Source of the DNA: Natrialba sp. SSL1
GTDB taxonomy: Archaea > Halobacteriota > Halobacteria > Halobacteriales > Natrialbaceae
Length of the DNA stretch: 64,000 nt
Assembly: GCF_001861355.1 (NCBI RefSeq)
Contig: NZ_MASN01000052.1
Span: 124,001 to 188,000 of the forward strand
Direction of reading: 5' to 3'
In this document: piece by piece, positions 45,203 to 54,031 of the stretch
How the letters are laid out: each line of letters opens with the position of its first letter
How positions within the stretch are numbered: the stretch's first letter is position 1
Notes under the pieces: generated by a model
Told to the model about the DNA's origin: nothing
What the model saw: the letters and a program-made list of their open reading frames with translations, nothing else
Databases searched by the model: none
Translations under genes and position numbers: made by a program

Positions 45203-45487
45203 TTAGTCGATGTGGCCTTCGCGACGGAGCTGGTCGGCGTCCTGGCTGGTGTAGCGCCACTCGATCGTGGCCTTCTCGTCCTGCCAGTCCCAGGGCTCGG
45301 CGACGACAATGTCGTCTTGCTCGATCCAGGTTCGGTACTTCATTCGGCCTGGAATACGGCCGAGACGTTCCTCGCCGTCCTCACACCGCAGTTGCACGTG
45401 GTTGCCACCGAGGTGTTCGGTTACGACGGCGAATACTTCATCGCTGTTGGGCATACGGAGGTTCCGTCGCCCGGAGTCTTCTGTCAC
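45203..45487 (-). CDS. eif1A: Translation initiation factor eIF-1A
   Basis: 94 residues. S1-like OB fold: [63 protein letters not shown], nearly textbook for archaeal aIF1A. It binds the small ribosomal subunit A site to help start translation. Genomes of this group often have two copies; only one lies here. Confidence 0.95.
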   Translation of the reverse strand: MTEDSGRRNLRMPNSDEVFAVVTEHLGGNHVQLRCEDGEERLGRIPGRMKYRTWIEQDDIVVAEPWDWQDEKATIEWRYTSQDADQLRREGHID

Positions 45488-45596
45488 ACCTGACCTACGT
45501 TCGGCAGACGTTTAAATCATCGGAAAGTCGTGGTACCACGCACCACAGCCCTGGTACGGGGAAATCAGCTATTTCAGTGAATACATATCAGTTGTG

Positions 45597-46109
45597 TTAT
45601 AACTCGCGCTCTGAATCGGGGTTCTCGAGTTCCCACAACAGTTCTGGCAGGAAAGCCTCGAGGTTGTCAATGACGCGGCGTTCGCTGACGTTCAGGCCGT
45701 CACAGTGGTCGTGGGCAGACTCGCGGATGTCGACGTGGAGGTCGCCGTCCTCGAGCCAGACGCCGAGCGGGAAGACAGAACACCGCGCCGGTTTCCAGTC
45801 CTCTTCCAGATGTAACGAGCAGAGGCCATCCTCGCGGAGAAACGCGCAGGCGGCGCCGTCGTCTGCGACGTGTTCCTCTCGGTCTTTCTCCTCGCGCGTG
45901 ACGAACTTCTCGCCGCGGAAGTCGGTCGTCGTCTCGGCGAGGTTCGCTCGCTGAGCGAGCTCGAGAAGGTCCCGATCGTAGAGGAGGACGCCGTGGTGAC
46001 AGCACCAAGTGCAGTCGTCGACGCACTCGAAGGTGAGATCGGGATCGAACTCGACGACGGCCTCGCGGTCGGGGTAGACTTCGACACGTCGTGTCGCGTC
46101 AGCGCTCAC
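45597..46109 (-). CDS. YkgJ-like cysteine-cluster protein
   Basis: 170 residues taken from GTG 46109; the open frame is longer, but the sequence before this point is basic and would cross the divergent promoter. Cysteine cluster: CVDDCTWCCHHGVLL, then ACAFLREDGLCSLH and KPARCSVFPLGVWL. This pattern is the CxxxCCx..C..C zinc/iron-chelating domain of UPF0153/YkgJ proteins. Function unknown. Start choice is uncertain. Confidence 0.82.
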   Translation of the reverse strand: MSADATRRVEVYPDREAVVEFDPDLTFECVDDCTWCCHHGVLLYDRDLLELAQRANLAETTTDFRGEKFVTREEKDREEHVADDGAACAFLREDGLCSLHLEEDWKPARCSVFPLGVWLEDGDLHVDIRESAHDHCDGLNVSERRVIDNLEAFLPELLWELENPDSEREL

Positions 46110-46247
46110 GTGTTCGTGGAGATGGTTCGCGCTGAAGTGCCTTTCTACCTTCCGACCGGAACCGATTGTGGACCGGAGTCGTCTGCGGACGACTGTTCGA
46201 GACGAACAGTTATACTCGTCGATAGAAAACCGTACAGCAAGCAACGG

Positions 46248-46664
46248 ATGCCCGACCAACCGCACAACGAGCAAGAGATACCCGACCGATTCACCGAAAT
46301 TCTCGGCGGTGCTGGCTTCGTCTTCCTCGTCTCGTACGTCCTCACGGTGCCAGCGCGTGATGCCTGGTCGACGGTCGATGCCTGGGTCGGCGAACCGGGA
46401 CTAATCCTCTCGCTGGTACTCGTCTGCGCCGTCTCCGGGGCGCTGTTCTCGCGGCTCACCGGGGTGCGCACCGACTCTCTCCTTGCCGGGGGATTTCCCG
46501 TCTACGTCGCTTGGTGGGGCTACCTCGAGGTGACCGCGGGGCCGTTCGACAGCCCCGTACACATTCTCCTCGGTGCCTTCTTCCTGATCGGATTTGGTCT
46601 CGGTGCGAAGGGTGGCGAACGCCTCGGTAATGGGAGCGGTTGGCGGGCGAACACCGCCGGATGA
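46248..46664 (+). CDS. Four-helix membrane protein of unknown function
   Basis: 138 residues from ATG 46248. Helices at about 20-38, 50-70, 78-98 and 102-120, ending GLGAKGGERLGNGSG. I do not recognise a family. Divergent from the YkgJ-like gene with 138 bp between starts; convergent with the FAH-family gene, 6 bp from its stop. Confidence 0.62.
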   Translation: MPDQPHNEQEIPDRFTEILGGAGFVFLVSYVLTVPARDAWSTVDAWVGEPGLILSLVLVCAVSGALFSRLTGVRTDSLLAGGFPVYVAWWGYLEVTAGPFDSPVHILLGAFFLIGFGLGAKGGERLGNGSGWRANTAG

Positions 46665-46670
46665 GAGTGG

Positions 46671-47411
46671 CTACCGGCTCGTCTCGGCAACCGTATTCCG
46701 CAGCGTTCCGACACCCTCGTAGGTTATTTCGACCGTGTCACCAGGTTCGACGAGGCCGGGGTTGGCGGGACTGCCGAAGGCGACGACGTCGCCCGGGCGG
46801 AACGTAAACCGCTTCGAGAGGTACGAGATGATTTCGGCAACATCGAACAGCATCAGATCCGTCGTCGCTTCCTGGCGGCGTTCGCCCGCCACGTCGGTGT
46901 GCATCTCGATTTCTGTGTCCGTCGCGTCGAGTTCGGTTTCAATCCACGGTCCGAGCGGGCCTGAGCCGTCGAACGCCTTCCGCGCGGTGCGACCCTGCTG
47001 GTCGAGTGCGTCCACGTCGTTCATGATCGTGTAGCCGCGGACGACCTCAGATACTTCGTCCTCGGTCACGTCGTGGCACTCCTCGTCGATGACGGCCGCG
47101 AGTTCACCTGCGTACGTGAGTTCGTCGGTGAACGCAGGGTAGGGAATCGGCTCCTCGTGGGCCAGTAACGATGCCGGCGGTTTGATGAAGAAATCCGGCT
47201 CCTCGGGACGCTCGTACTCCATCTGCTCGAGCGTCTCGGCGTAGTTTCGACCGACGCAGTAGAGCGCCGTCGGCTCGCAGGGTGGGAGCAGGTCGCCGTC
47301 GACGCCGACCTCGTACGTGCTGTCGTCGGTGTCGTCCGTCGGGTGAACGACGCCGTCCTCGTACCGCCCAACCACCGGCCCGTCCTCGGTCTCGATCCGT
47401 GCGAGTCGCAT
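46671..47411 (-). CDS. Fumarylacetoacetate hydrolase family protein
   Basis: 246 residues. FAH fold: YCVGRNYAETLEQ, EEPDFFIKPPASLLAHEEPI, the metal site around YAGELAAVIDEECHDV, and FRPGDVVAFGSPANPGLVEPGDTVEITYEGVG. Members include acylpyruvases, ring-cleavage product hydrolases and decarboxylases. Which of these applies is unknown; the region has no clear partner gene. Divergent from the sulfurtransferase. Confidence 0.9.
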   Translation of the reverse strand: MRLARIETEDGPVVGRYEDGVVHPTDDTDDSTYEVGVDGDLLPPCEPTALYCVGRNYAETLEQMEYERPEEPDFFIKPPASLLAHEEPIPYPAFTDELTYAGELAAVIDEECHDVTEDEVSEVVRGYTIMNDVDALDQQGRTARKAFDGSGPLGPWIETELDATDTEIEMHTDVAGERRQEATTDLMLFDVAEIISYLSKRFTFRPGDVVAFGSPANPGLVEPGDTVEITYEGVGTLRNTVAETSR

Positions 47412-47516
47412 ACAGGGGGTCGTGAACCGATCGAAGTAGGCCTACCGGTTCGATTTCGGACGTGTCCGACAGCCGCGTGTTACGTTTTTGACGGTGCTCG
47501 TCGGAGTGGCCTCCGC

Positions 47517-48407
47517 ATGTCCGACCACGACAGCGACGTATTAGTTTCGGCGGATTGGGTCGAAGACCACCTAGATGAGTTTCAGGCGGACGAGCCGGAC
47601 TACCGGCTCGTGGAGGTCAACAGCCCCGAGTCTCCCGACGAAGGCGATTTCCCCTCGCGGTACGACGAAGGCCACATCCCCGGAGCGATCGGGATGCAGT
47701 GGGACGAAGACCTCTCCGATCAGGACCAGCGAGACATCCTAAAGAAGGACGACTTCGAGGCGACAGTCGGCGAACATGGTATCAGTGAGGACTCCACGGT
47801 CGTCTTCTACGGCAACGGTTGGATTCCGAACTGGTTCGCGCTCTTTGCCTACTGGGAGTTCAAATACTACGGCCACGACGACGCGCGCGTTCTCGACGGC
47901 GGCAAGGACTACTGGGTGAACGAGGACTATCCGCTAACCGACGAGGTGCCCGACTTCGATTCCGTCGAGTACACCGCGAAGGGACCGTTCGAGAGCATCC
48001 GCGCCTACAAAGACGACGTGGACAAGGCCCGCGAGGCCGGCATCCCGATGGTCGACGTTCGCTCACCGGAGGAGTTCTCCGGCGAACTTATCGCCCCCGA
48101 GGGACTGCAGGAAACCGCCCAGCGTGGCGGCCACATCCCCGGCGCGTCGAACGTCCCGGTGAAGACCAACCTGCGCGACGACGGCCGATTCAAGGAGCCG
48201 GACGAGCTCGAGGAACTGTACGCAGACGAGGGCATCGACGGCGACGAATCCGTCGTCACCTACTGTCGCGTCGGCGAGCGCTCCGCAATCGCGTGGTTCG
48301 CGCTCCACGAGTTACTCGAGTACGACGACGTGCACAACTACGACGGCTCTTGGACAGAGTGGGGGAATCTCGTTCGCGCGCCGATCGAGCGGGGTGAGGC
48401 GGAGTGA
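47517..48407 (+). CDS. Thiosulfate sulfurtransferase (two-domain rhodanese)
   Basis: 296 residues from ATG 47517. Two rhodanese domains: N-terminal inactive copy (SADWVEDHLD...EGHIPGAIGMQWDEDL) and C-terminal catalytic copy with C250 in YCRVGERSAIAW. It moves sulfur from thiosulfate or similar donors to acceptors such as cyanide or thiols, probably in sulfur trafficking. Same family as haloarchaeal TssA-type proteins. Confidence 0.92.
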   Translation: MSDHDSDVLVSADWVEDHLDEFQADEPDYRLVEVNSPESPDEGDFPSRYDEGHIPGAIGMQWDEDLSDQDQRDILKKDDFEATVGEHGISEDSTVVFYGNGWIPNWFALFAYWEFKYYGHDDARVLDGGKDYWVNEDYPLTDEVPDFDSVEYTAKGPFESIRAYKDDVDKAREAGIPMVDVRSPEEFSGELIAPEGLQETAQRGGHIPGASNVPVKTNLRDDGRFKEPDELEELYADEGIDGDESVVTYCRVGERSAIAWFALHELLEYDDVHNYDGSWTEWGNLVRAPIERGEAE

Positions 48408-48532
48408 AGTGTGGTGGTATGGGTGGTGTGGTCGGTGTGGGTTGAGTAGTTGACTAGCGGTGTGACGTGACTGCGGGTGGCTTCGCCAGAGCCGTTTCTG
48501 CTGTGGCCGAGGGTCGACGGGAGACAGTCGGC

Positions 48533-48751
48533 TTACTCCTCGAGAACGAGGTACGTACGCGCACCCCGGTGCTCGAGTGAGACCTGGTCGGTGTCGACGT
48601 CAGTCCGATCGTGGATGAACTCCTCGACGCCAGCCGCGTGCAGTTCGGTGACTTCGATTCGTTCGCGCTGAGCGGCTGCGCTGTGGCCGGCTTCGTCCTC
48701 GGTGAGCTCGCCTCGGGAGCGGTCATCACTTCGGTCGACGATCAGTGTCAT
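48533..48751 (-). CDS. Small acidic conserved-looking protein
   Basis: 72 residues from ATG 48751. Sequence MTLIVDRSDD... is rich in Glu/Asp with a central amphipathic helix and a C-terminal beta-strand (ARTYLVLEE). No motif recognised. Lies at the end of the cobamide gene row, on the same strand but about 140 bp after the next gene, so it may be independent. Confidence 0.55.
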   Translation of the reverse strand: MTLIVDRSDDRSRGELTEDEAGHSAAAQRERIEVTELHAAGVEEFIHDRTDVDTDQVSLEHRGARTYLVLEE

Positions 48752-48893
48752 ACGCATCACTTGGACTGACAGTATGTCAATCCGATCCGTCCGTGGTGAA
48801 AGTGAAAGTGGTCGGTATCGAACCTCTCTCGTTCGAATTCTCCCGGGTGAAATTCACTGTCGACACGCTATACTGGTCGGCAACGCTCTCCGC

Positions 48894-49397
48894 TCAGCCG
48901 AGCGACTTGACATCGACCGTTCGCTGGCCATTCTCTGTATCAATCTGAACTGACTCAAGAATTGCCTCACGCGCCTGTGCCTGCCACTCCTCGACAGCTT
49001 CTGCATGGCGCTTACGGCGGTTGGCGGAGCCAGTATCGGTAGCAATAGCAGAATCAGTCTCATTCTCCGCATTATCCGCATCATCCGCACCGCCCTCGCT
49101 TCTCCCCTCACCGGCTGGCCCTCCACCGGCCGCCACCTCGTCGAACGCCGGATAGGCCTCGAGCACGTCGGACTCGAGTACGTTCGCCGGCCGAACGTGA
49201 ACCGCACCGGTCAGTTCGGCATCGTCGTGTCGGTAGACGTGGATACGAGCGCGCATCCGGCCGTGGAACGGGGGCGTGATCCGGAGGACGGCCTCGCCGG
49301 GATTCTCCTGTGTATAGGCGTAGGCGTCGACGACATCGGCTGGCGAGACGGCGATCGATCGAATCGCTGCCGGATCCAAGTCGGAGTCGTCAGCCAT
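48894..49397 (-). CDS. Uncharacterised protein downstream of cbiZ
   Basis: 167 residues from ATG 49397. N-terminal part: AVSPADVVDAYAYTQENPGEAVLRITPPFHGRMRARIHVY and an HVRPANVLESDVLEAYPAFDEV segment, then a low-complexity Gly/Asp/Glu insertion (about 95-125), and a C-terminal helix with QAREAILESVQID. It follows cbiZ by 25 bp in the cobamide operon, so a role in corrinoid handling is possible. No family recognised. Confidence 0.65.
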   Translation of the reverse strand: MADDSDLDPAAIRSIAVSPADVVDAYAYTQENPGEAVLRITPPFHGRMRARIHVYRHDDAELTGAVHVRPANVLESDVLEAYPAFDEVAAGGGPAGEGRSEGGADDADNAENETDSAIATDTGSANRRKRHAEAVEEWQAQAREAILESVQIDTENGQRTVDVKSLG

Positions 49398-49422
49398 CGG
49401 TGTGGCTTCGGTTCGGAGGGAG

Positions 49423-50295
49423 TTAATCCTGGCCGTCGTGGCCAATCTCTGCGTTCTGACTGGGAACGGGATCAACGTCCTGAGCGTCAGCCCCCGGCGG
49501 TTCGAACACCGTCGCCTCAACGTCGGTCGAAACACCGTACGCCGCGTCCGCAACGGAAGCAGGGAGCGCGTACTCGTCTCCCTCGTAGTGGACGCGGAGC
49601 GACGATTGAACCGCCTCACGGACACAGGCCCGTGTCGCCGCGCCAACGCGAGTCGCGCTGCCGGTGAACTCGTCTGAGTCGCCCGCCGGATCGTGGCCGA
49701 CGATCACCGCGTCGGTCGTCGTTCCCGGGAAACCGGTTTCGGCGAGCAGCGTCGCGGTCTTGGCCTCGACGGCGACCGCCAGAAGGTTCGCGAGCGCGCC
49801 GGACTCGAGTGCGCGCGTGGTTCCGACGATGACGTTAACGGTGCCGATGGTGGTCGCTGTGTCATCCGTCTCGCTAGTCTGAGCGTCTGTGGGAGGCAGC
49901 GAACCACCCGCGGGATCCATCGGAAGCGCGGCGGGGTTCGAGATGCCGGCGGTTGCGTACGCCGTGACGGGACCGCAGTGTGCGCCGCGGGCGTCGGCCA
50001 TATCCACGCCGGTGAGGAGCGCCGGTCCTGGTTGCCGTTGCTGTTGGTTGGCGTCCGATCGACCATCGCGGCCGGGAGACGCCCCTTCCTGAAACCCCGC
50101 CCGTTCGAGTCGCGACGCGACGTACGCGCCGAGTTCCTGGCGGCCCCAGCCGTCTGGAACCGAGATGTTGTACGCAGCCTCGGACTGCCAGCGGCCGCCG
50201 TTCCAGCCACTCGAGAGCCACTCGGTTCCGGGTCGGGACACCCGAAGCACGCCGGCGCGGCGAACGGCCTGATAGGCGGGCTCGTCGGCGGTCAT
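49423..50295 (-). CDS. cbiZ: Adenosylcobinamide amidohydrolase
   Basis: 290 residues. CbiZ signatures: VLRVSRPGTEWLSSGWNGG, LLTGVDMADA, GPVTAYATAGISNPAA, VNVIVGTTRALESGALANLLAVAVEAKTATLLAE. CbiZ hydrolyses adenosylcobinamide to adenosylcobyric acid, letting archaea salvage bacterial corrinoids that have other side chains. Its ATG overlaps the cobD stop by 4 bp. Confidence 0.92.
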   Translation of the reverse strand: MTADEPAYQAVRRAGVLRVSRPGTEWLSSGWNGGRWQSEAAYNISVPDGWGRQELGAYVASRLERAGFQEGASPGRDGRSDANQQQRQPGPALLTGVDMADARGAHCGPVTAYATAGISNPAALPMDPAGGSLPPTDAQTSETDDTATTIGTVNVIVGTTRALESGALANLLAVAVEAKTATLLAETGFPGTTTDAVIVGHDPAGDSDEFTGSATRVGAATRACVREAVQSSLRVHYEGDEYALPASVADAAYGVSTDVEATVFEPPGADAQDVDPVPSQNAEIGHDGQD

Positions 50296-51380
50296 CGGTC
50301 ACCGTCGCCGTCCGTATCCTCCGGCTCGCCAGCGCCGAGCGCCGCGAGCACCCGATCGTTCGTCTCCCGATCTTTGATTGCGATTCGGATGTGCGAGTCG
50401 AGCGCCCGGAACGTACGGGCATCGCGGATGGCCACCCCGCGCTCGCGCGCCGTCTCGATCACGTCGGTGACGTTGTGCTCTCCAACGTCACACAGCAGAT
50501 ACGGCGCGTCCGACGGCGCAACGTCGAACCCGAGTTCGGTCTCCACCCGCTCGCGAACTCGCGCGCGCTCCTCGGTGACTCGCTCGCGTGTCTCGTGGAC
50601 GAACTCGTCCTGTCGGAGACAGTACGCACCGACGCGCGCGGCCGGCGTTCCGAGAGACCACGCGCGACGGGCCGACTCGAGTGCCCGACGATTCTCACCG
50701 AACCCGATGGCGAAGCCGGCGCGTAGACCCGGCAGGCCGAACAGCTTGGTGAGTGAGCGGGCAACGATGACGTGTTCGCGGCCGTGCGCGTAGTCGGACT
50801 CGAGTGCAGCGGCTGCCGCGGAGGGTAAGTCGGTAAAGCCGAGAAACGCCTCGTCGACGAGCAGCGTCGTTCCCGCCTCCGCACAGCGGTTCGCGAACGC
50901 GACGAGGTCGGCCACCTCGACCGCGTCACCCGTCGGATTGTTCGGCGTGCAGATAATCGCGAGCGAGGTGGACTCGAGTGCAGCCGTGCGCAGCGACAGG
51001 AGGTCGTCGTAGCGGACGAACTGCGGCGTTGCACCTTGTAGGCGAACTTCGCGGGCGTACTCGCCAAAACTGGGGTACGGGACGAGCGCCTCGTCGCCGG
51101 GCTCAAGCGCGAGTTCCATCGCTAGTCGAATCGCGGCCAGCCCGCCGGGTGTTGGGATCACCTGATCGGAGTCACAGCCCACGAAGTCGGCTGCCGAAGC
51201 CCGAAACTCGGCGTACTCGTCGTCGGGATAGCGGCGGGACTCCTCGAGTGCACTGCGGTAGATTTCGCCGACGCCGTCGGGCGTGTTCGGGTTGGTGTTC
51301 GCCGAGGCATCGACGACGGCCGGGTCGGGTTCGCCGCCGTGGGGAACACGACCGATGGTGTGAATGGAGTTAGAGTCCAT
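50292..51380 (-). CDS. cobD: Threonine-phosphate decarboxylase-type aminotransferase
   Basis: 362 residues from ATG 51380. PLP fold type I: SANTNPNTPDGVGEIY at the N-terminus, IICTPNNPTGDAVEVADL, active-site Lys in VARSLTKLFGLPGLRAG. This subgroup includes CobD (makes (R)-1-amino-2-propanol phosphate) and histidinol-phosphate aminotransferase. Position between cobT and cbiZ, with overlaps, favours CobD. Confidence 0.9.
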   Translation of the reverse strand: MDSNSIHTIGRVPHGGEPDPAVVDASANTNPNTPDGVGEIYRSALEESRRYPDDEYAEFRASAADFVGCDSDQVIPTPGGLAAIRLAMELALEPGDEALVPYPSFGEYAREVRLQGATPQFVRYDDLLSLRTAALESTSLAIICTPNNPTGDAVEVADLVAFANRCAEAGTTLLVDEAFLGFTDLPSAAAAALESDYAHGREHVIVARSLTKLFGLPGLRAGFAIGFGENRRALESARRAWSLGTPAARVGAYCLRQDEFVHETRERVTEERARVRERVETELGFDVAPSDAPYLLCDVGEHNVTDVIETARERGVAIRDARTFRALDSHIRIAIKDRETNDRVLAALGAGEPEDTDGDGDR

Positions 51381-51396
51381 GGTCGGCTTCGGGTGC

Positions 51397-52494
51397 TTAT
51401 TCCGGTTCGCCGCTGGAAGGTGTGTCGGTGTTGGGGTCGGTGTCGGTGGCTGTATCCGAGCCAGAACGTTCTGCAAGCCCGTCAGACTCGATCCCCAGCC
51501 GCCGACAAACCGTCTCGAACCGGTCTCTGACCGCCGACAGCTCGCCCTCGGGAACCAGCGAGAGCGCACCGCCCATGGCGACGCCTTCCTTCGCCTCGCC
51601 GGCGCAGTAGCGGTCCATCGCGACGTGCTCGCGCTCGTGGTCGGCGAAGCCAGGATCGGTCACCGTCAGCTCGCAGTCGAGCGCAGCGCAGGCCGACTCG
51701 AGTTGGTCGCCCTGCTCGGCCGCGACGAACGAGGTCGTCGCAATTTCGAGCGGTGCGTCGACACCCGCGTGACGGAGGATCGCGGCTACGGCGACCATTT
51801 GCGTCCCGCCCGCGAGAGTGACGCTCGCAGCGGGGCTGGACTCGAGTACCCCTGCCGCGATGCCGGCGACGGTCGGCTGGACCGGGTCGCCGACGGCCCG
51901 AATCGCGTCGAAAGGTGCGGATTCGCAGTCGCCGGCCGCAAGGTCGCTCGCGGCGAGGGCCTCGTCGACGACGCGGCGCTTTCGCTCGACAGGGTTCTCC
52001 GGAAGCGACGAGGAGACGCTGGTCGGCTCGCCGAGGGCGGTGAGCACGCCGAGTGCGGTCGTCGTGCCGCCGGGAACCGTCTCGCCGATGACGATGTCGT
52101 CTTCGCCGTCGGGAAGGCTCGCTCCGTAGCCGTGTGCGCGGTCGAAAATCGCCGCTGCGTCCGGGACAGCCGCGGTCTCGCGGACATCGTTCCCCGGCTC
52201 GATACCGAGGTCGACCGTGGGGACGCTCGTCGGCTTGGCCAGCCCGGCGTCGACTACCGTCACGTCGAATCCGCACACCTCGCGGACGGCCCGCGTGACC
52301 GCCGCCGGCGTCGGACAGCCGTTCGGACTGACCGGCGTCACCGGCGAGCGCGCGGGCGCGCCGAACTCGAGTATCTCCACGTCGGCGGAGGGAGTGTGAG
52401 CCATCAGTTCGGGAGCCGCGCCGGCGGCGCTGATGCCGTCGATGAGCGCAGTTTCGGTGGTGCCGGCGGGAAGGATGATTCGCGGCTGTGTCAT
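51397..52494 (-). CDS. cobT: Nicotinate-nucleotide-dimethylbenzimidazole phosphoribosyltransferase-type CobT
   Basis: 365 residues of the archaeal UPF0284/CobT family: IILPAGTTETALIDGISAAGAAPELMAHTP, VVDAGLAKPT, DIVIGETVPGGTTTALGVLTALGE and ASVTLAGGTQMVAVAAILRHAG. It activates the lower-ligand base with NaMN. Starts with a 4-bp overlap with cobY. The C-terminus ends in an Asp/Thr-rich acidic tail. Confidence 0.92.
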   Translation of the reverse strand: MTQPRIILPAGTTETALIDGISAAGAAPELMAHTPSADVEILEFGAPARSPVTPVSPNGCPTPAAVTRAVREVCGFDVTVVDAGLAKPTSVPTVDLGIEPGNDVRETAAVPDAAAIFDRAHGYGASLPDGEDDIVIGETVPGGTTTALGVLTALGEPTSVSSSLPENPVERKRRVVDEALAASDLAAGDCESAPFDAIRAVGDPVQPTVAGIAAGVLESSPAASVTLAGGTQMVAVAAILRHAGVDAPLEIATTSFVAAEQGDQLESACAALDCELTVTDPGFADHEREHVAMDRYCAGEAKEGVAMGGALSLVPEGELSAVRDRFETVCRRLGIESDGLAERSGSDTATDTDPNTDTPSSGEPE

Positions 52495-53285
52495 CGCTCG
52501 TCACTCCGGCTGTCGTCCGTTTCTCGCGCCGCGCGCGTTGCTCGTGTTTCCGGGTCCCGGATGTGCGTGGCAGCAATGTGGGCGTCTTCGCGTCGGTTCA
52601 CGTTGATCGCGAGTCGTGGGTCGTCGGTTACGTAAGTCATGGATGGTGGGGTGTCGTCTGTCGTGTCGTGATCGGTCGTGTTGTTGTCCGTCGTAGTGTG
52701 GTCGGTTGTGTTGTGGGCAGTCGTATCGTTGTCAGTCGTAGTGTGGTCACTCGTGTCGTCAGCGGTCGTCTCGCCGACGACATTAATTCCGGTCGGGACA
52801 AGAGCAGTTTCGTCGGGGGCAGTGGCAGCGTCACCACCTGTCCGCTCGAGCCGCGAATCGACACTGACACCGAGTTCTCGCTTTCGGGATTCGGGAACGC
52901 AAACAGTCATCGACCCGGTTGCGCCGCGCTCGTCGTACGTCGCGAGCACCCGGTCGACGGCGGCTGCGGAGAGCAACGGGAGGTCCGCTGCGACTGTGAG
53001 TAGTGGCTGGGAAATCTCCGGCCGGTCGAGCGCAGCCAACAGGTCGGCAACGTACCCCTCGCCCGCGGTATCGACGAGACGGACATCTCGGTCTGATTCG
53101 GAAAGGTGTGCGTGCGTCTCCGGCGCATTGGGCGAGACTGCAGCGTAGATCGTCTCGATCTGGCTGGACTCGAGTGCACCCACGACGCGGTCGACCATCG
53201 CGACACCCGCGATGGGGTGGAGCGGCTTTTCGTGGTCGCTCTCGAGTCGGGTGCCCTTCCCGCCGCACATCACAAGAGCGTCCAC
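52491..53285 (-). CDS. cobY: Adenosylcobinamide-phosphate guanylyltransferase
   Basis: 264 residues from GTG 53285. NTP-transferase motif MCGGKGTRLESDHEKPLHPI at the N-terminus and VAADLPLLSAAAVD mid-protein match the archaeal CobY family, the replacement for bacterial CobU. It attaches GMP to cobinamide phosphate. A 40-residue insertion (about 172-212) of Asp/Thr/His/Asn, encoded by a tandemly varied DNA tract at 52650-52770, sits between the core and the C-terminal strand. It overlaps cobS by 16 bp. Confidence 0.9.
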   Translation of the reverse strand: MDALVMCGGKGTRLESDHEKPLHPIAGVAMVDRVVGALESSQIETIYAAVSPNAPETHAHLSESDRDVRLVDTAGEGYVADLLAALDRPEISQPLLTVAADLPLLSAAAVDRVLATYDERGATGSMTVCVPESRKRELGVSVDSRLERTGGDAATAPDETALVPTGINVVGETTADDTSDHTTTDNDTTAHNTTDHTTTDNNTTDHDTTDDTPPSMTYVTDDPRLAINVNRREDAHIAATHIRDPETRATRAARETDDSRSDER

Positions 53286-54031
53286 GCGATCACCCCCGCG
53301 TGCAGTCCTGCGATGCGGCCGAGTTCGTTCGCCGCGCCGAAGATATCGCCGTTGATGCCGCCGAGGTGGCGGGTCGCCCAGTACCAGGGGAGACAAACGC
53401 CGGCGATGCCCCCAACGACGGCGGGCGCGACCGGTTGCGGCCAGGCGAGCGCCGCCGCCGAGAGGACGAGCGCTGCCGGGACGAGCCAGTCACCGGGCGT
53501 CGACGCCTCGGTGAACTGCTGGCCCATGCCTTCGTACGGCGCGCGGCCGAAGCAGGCCATCGTCGCCATGCCGAGCTTCGAGCCGACTTCGGTGCCGATG
53601 GCGACCGTGACAGCCGTCAACGCTGGAAGTGCAGCGAGACCGAGTCCGCCGAGTGCGAGTCCCGAAATCGTGATTGCGACGGCGAGGATCGCACCGACGC
53701 CAGTCGTCGTATCCTTCAGGACCTCGCGCCGGCGGTCGGCGTCGCCGTGGACGACGAGCGCGTCGCCGAGGTCGGCGACGCCGTCGAGGTGGTGAATCCC
53801 GGTCACCGCGTAGACGGCGAGCAGGTAGCCGAAGGCGACGACCGGCGGTGTGAGCACGTCGACCGCGAGCAACGGCACTGCGGCGAGTGTGCCCGCGACG
53901 AGTCCGACGAGCGGGAACGCGGCCGGCGTGGATCGGAACGCATCCCAGTCGCCATCACGGTGGCGAACGGGCAGTCGCGTCAGGAAGCCGAGCGCGCCGC
54001 GGGTTGCGCGGAGCCAGCGTCTTACAGCCAC
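53270..54031 (-). CDS. cobS: Adenosylcobinamide-GDP ribazoletransferase
   Basis: 253 residues, six to seven hydrophobic helices. CobS motifs: LGFLTRLPV, FPLVGLVAG, GIHHLDGVADLGDALVVHGDADRRREVLKDTTTGVGA (the metal-binding DxDGxxD-type element), ending GDIFGAANELGRIAGL. It joins GDP-cobinamide with alpha-ribazole phosphate in the membrane. Overlaps cbiB by 10 bp. Confidence 0.94.
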   Translation of the reverse strand: MAVRRWLRATRGALGFLTRLPVRHRDGDWDAFRSTPAAFPLVGLVAGTLAAVPLLAVDVLTPPVVAFGYLLAVYAVTGIHHLDGVADLGDALVVHGDADRRREVLKDTTTGVGAILAVAITISGLALGGLGLAALPALTAVTVAIGTEVGSKLGMATMACFGRAPYEGMGQQFTEASTPGDWLVPAALVLSAAALAWPQPVAPAVVGGIAGVCLPWYWATRHLGGINGDIFGAANELGRIAGLHAGVIAWTLL

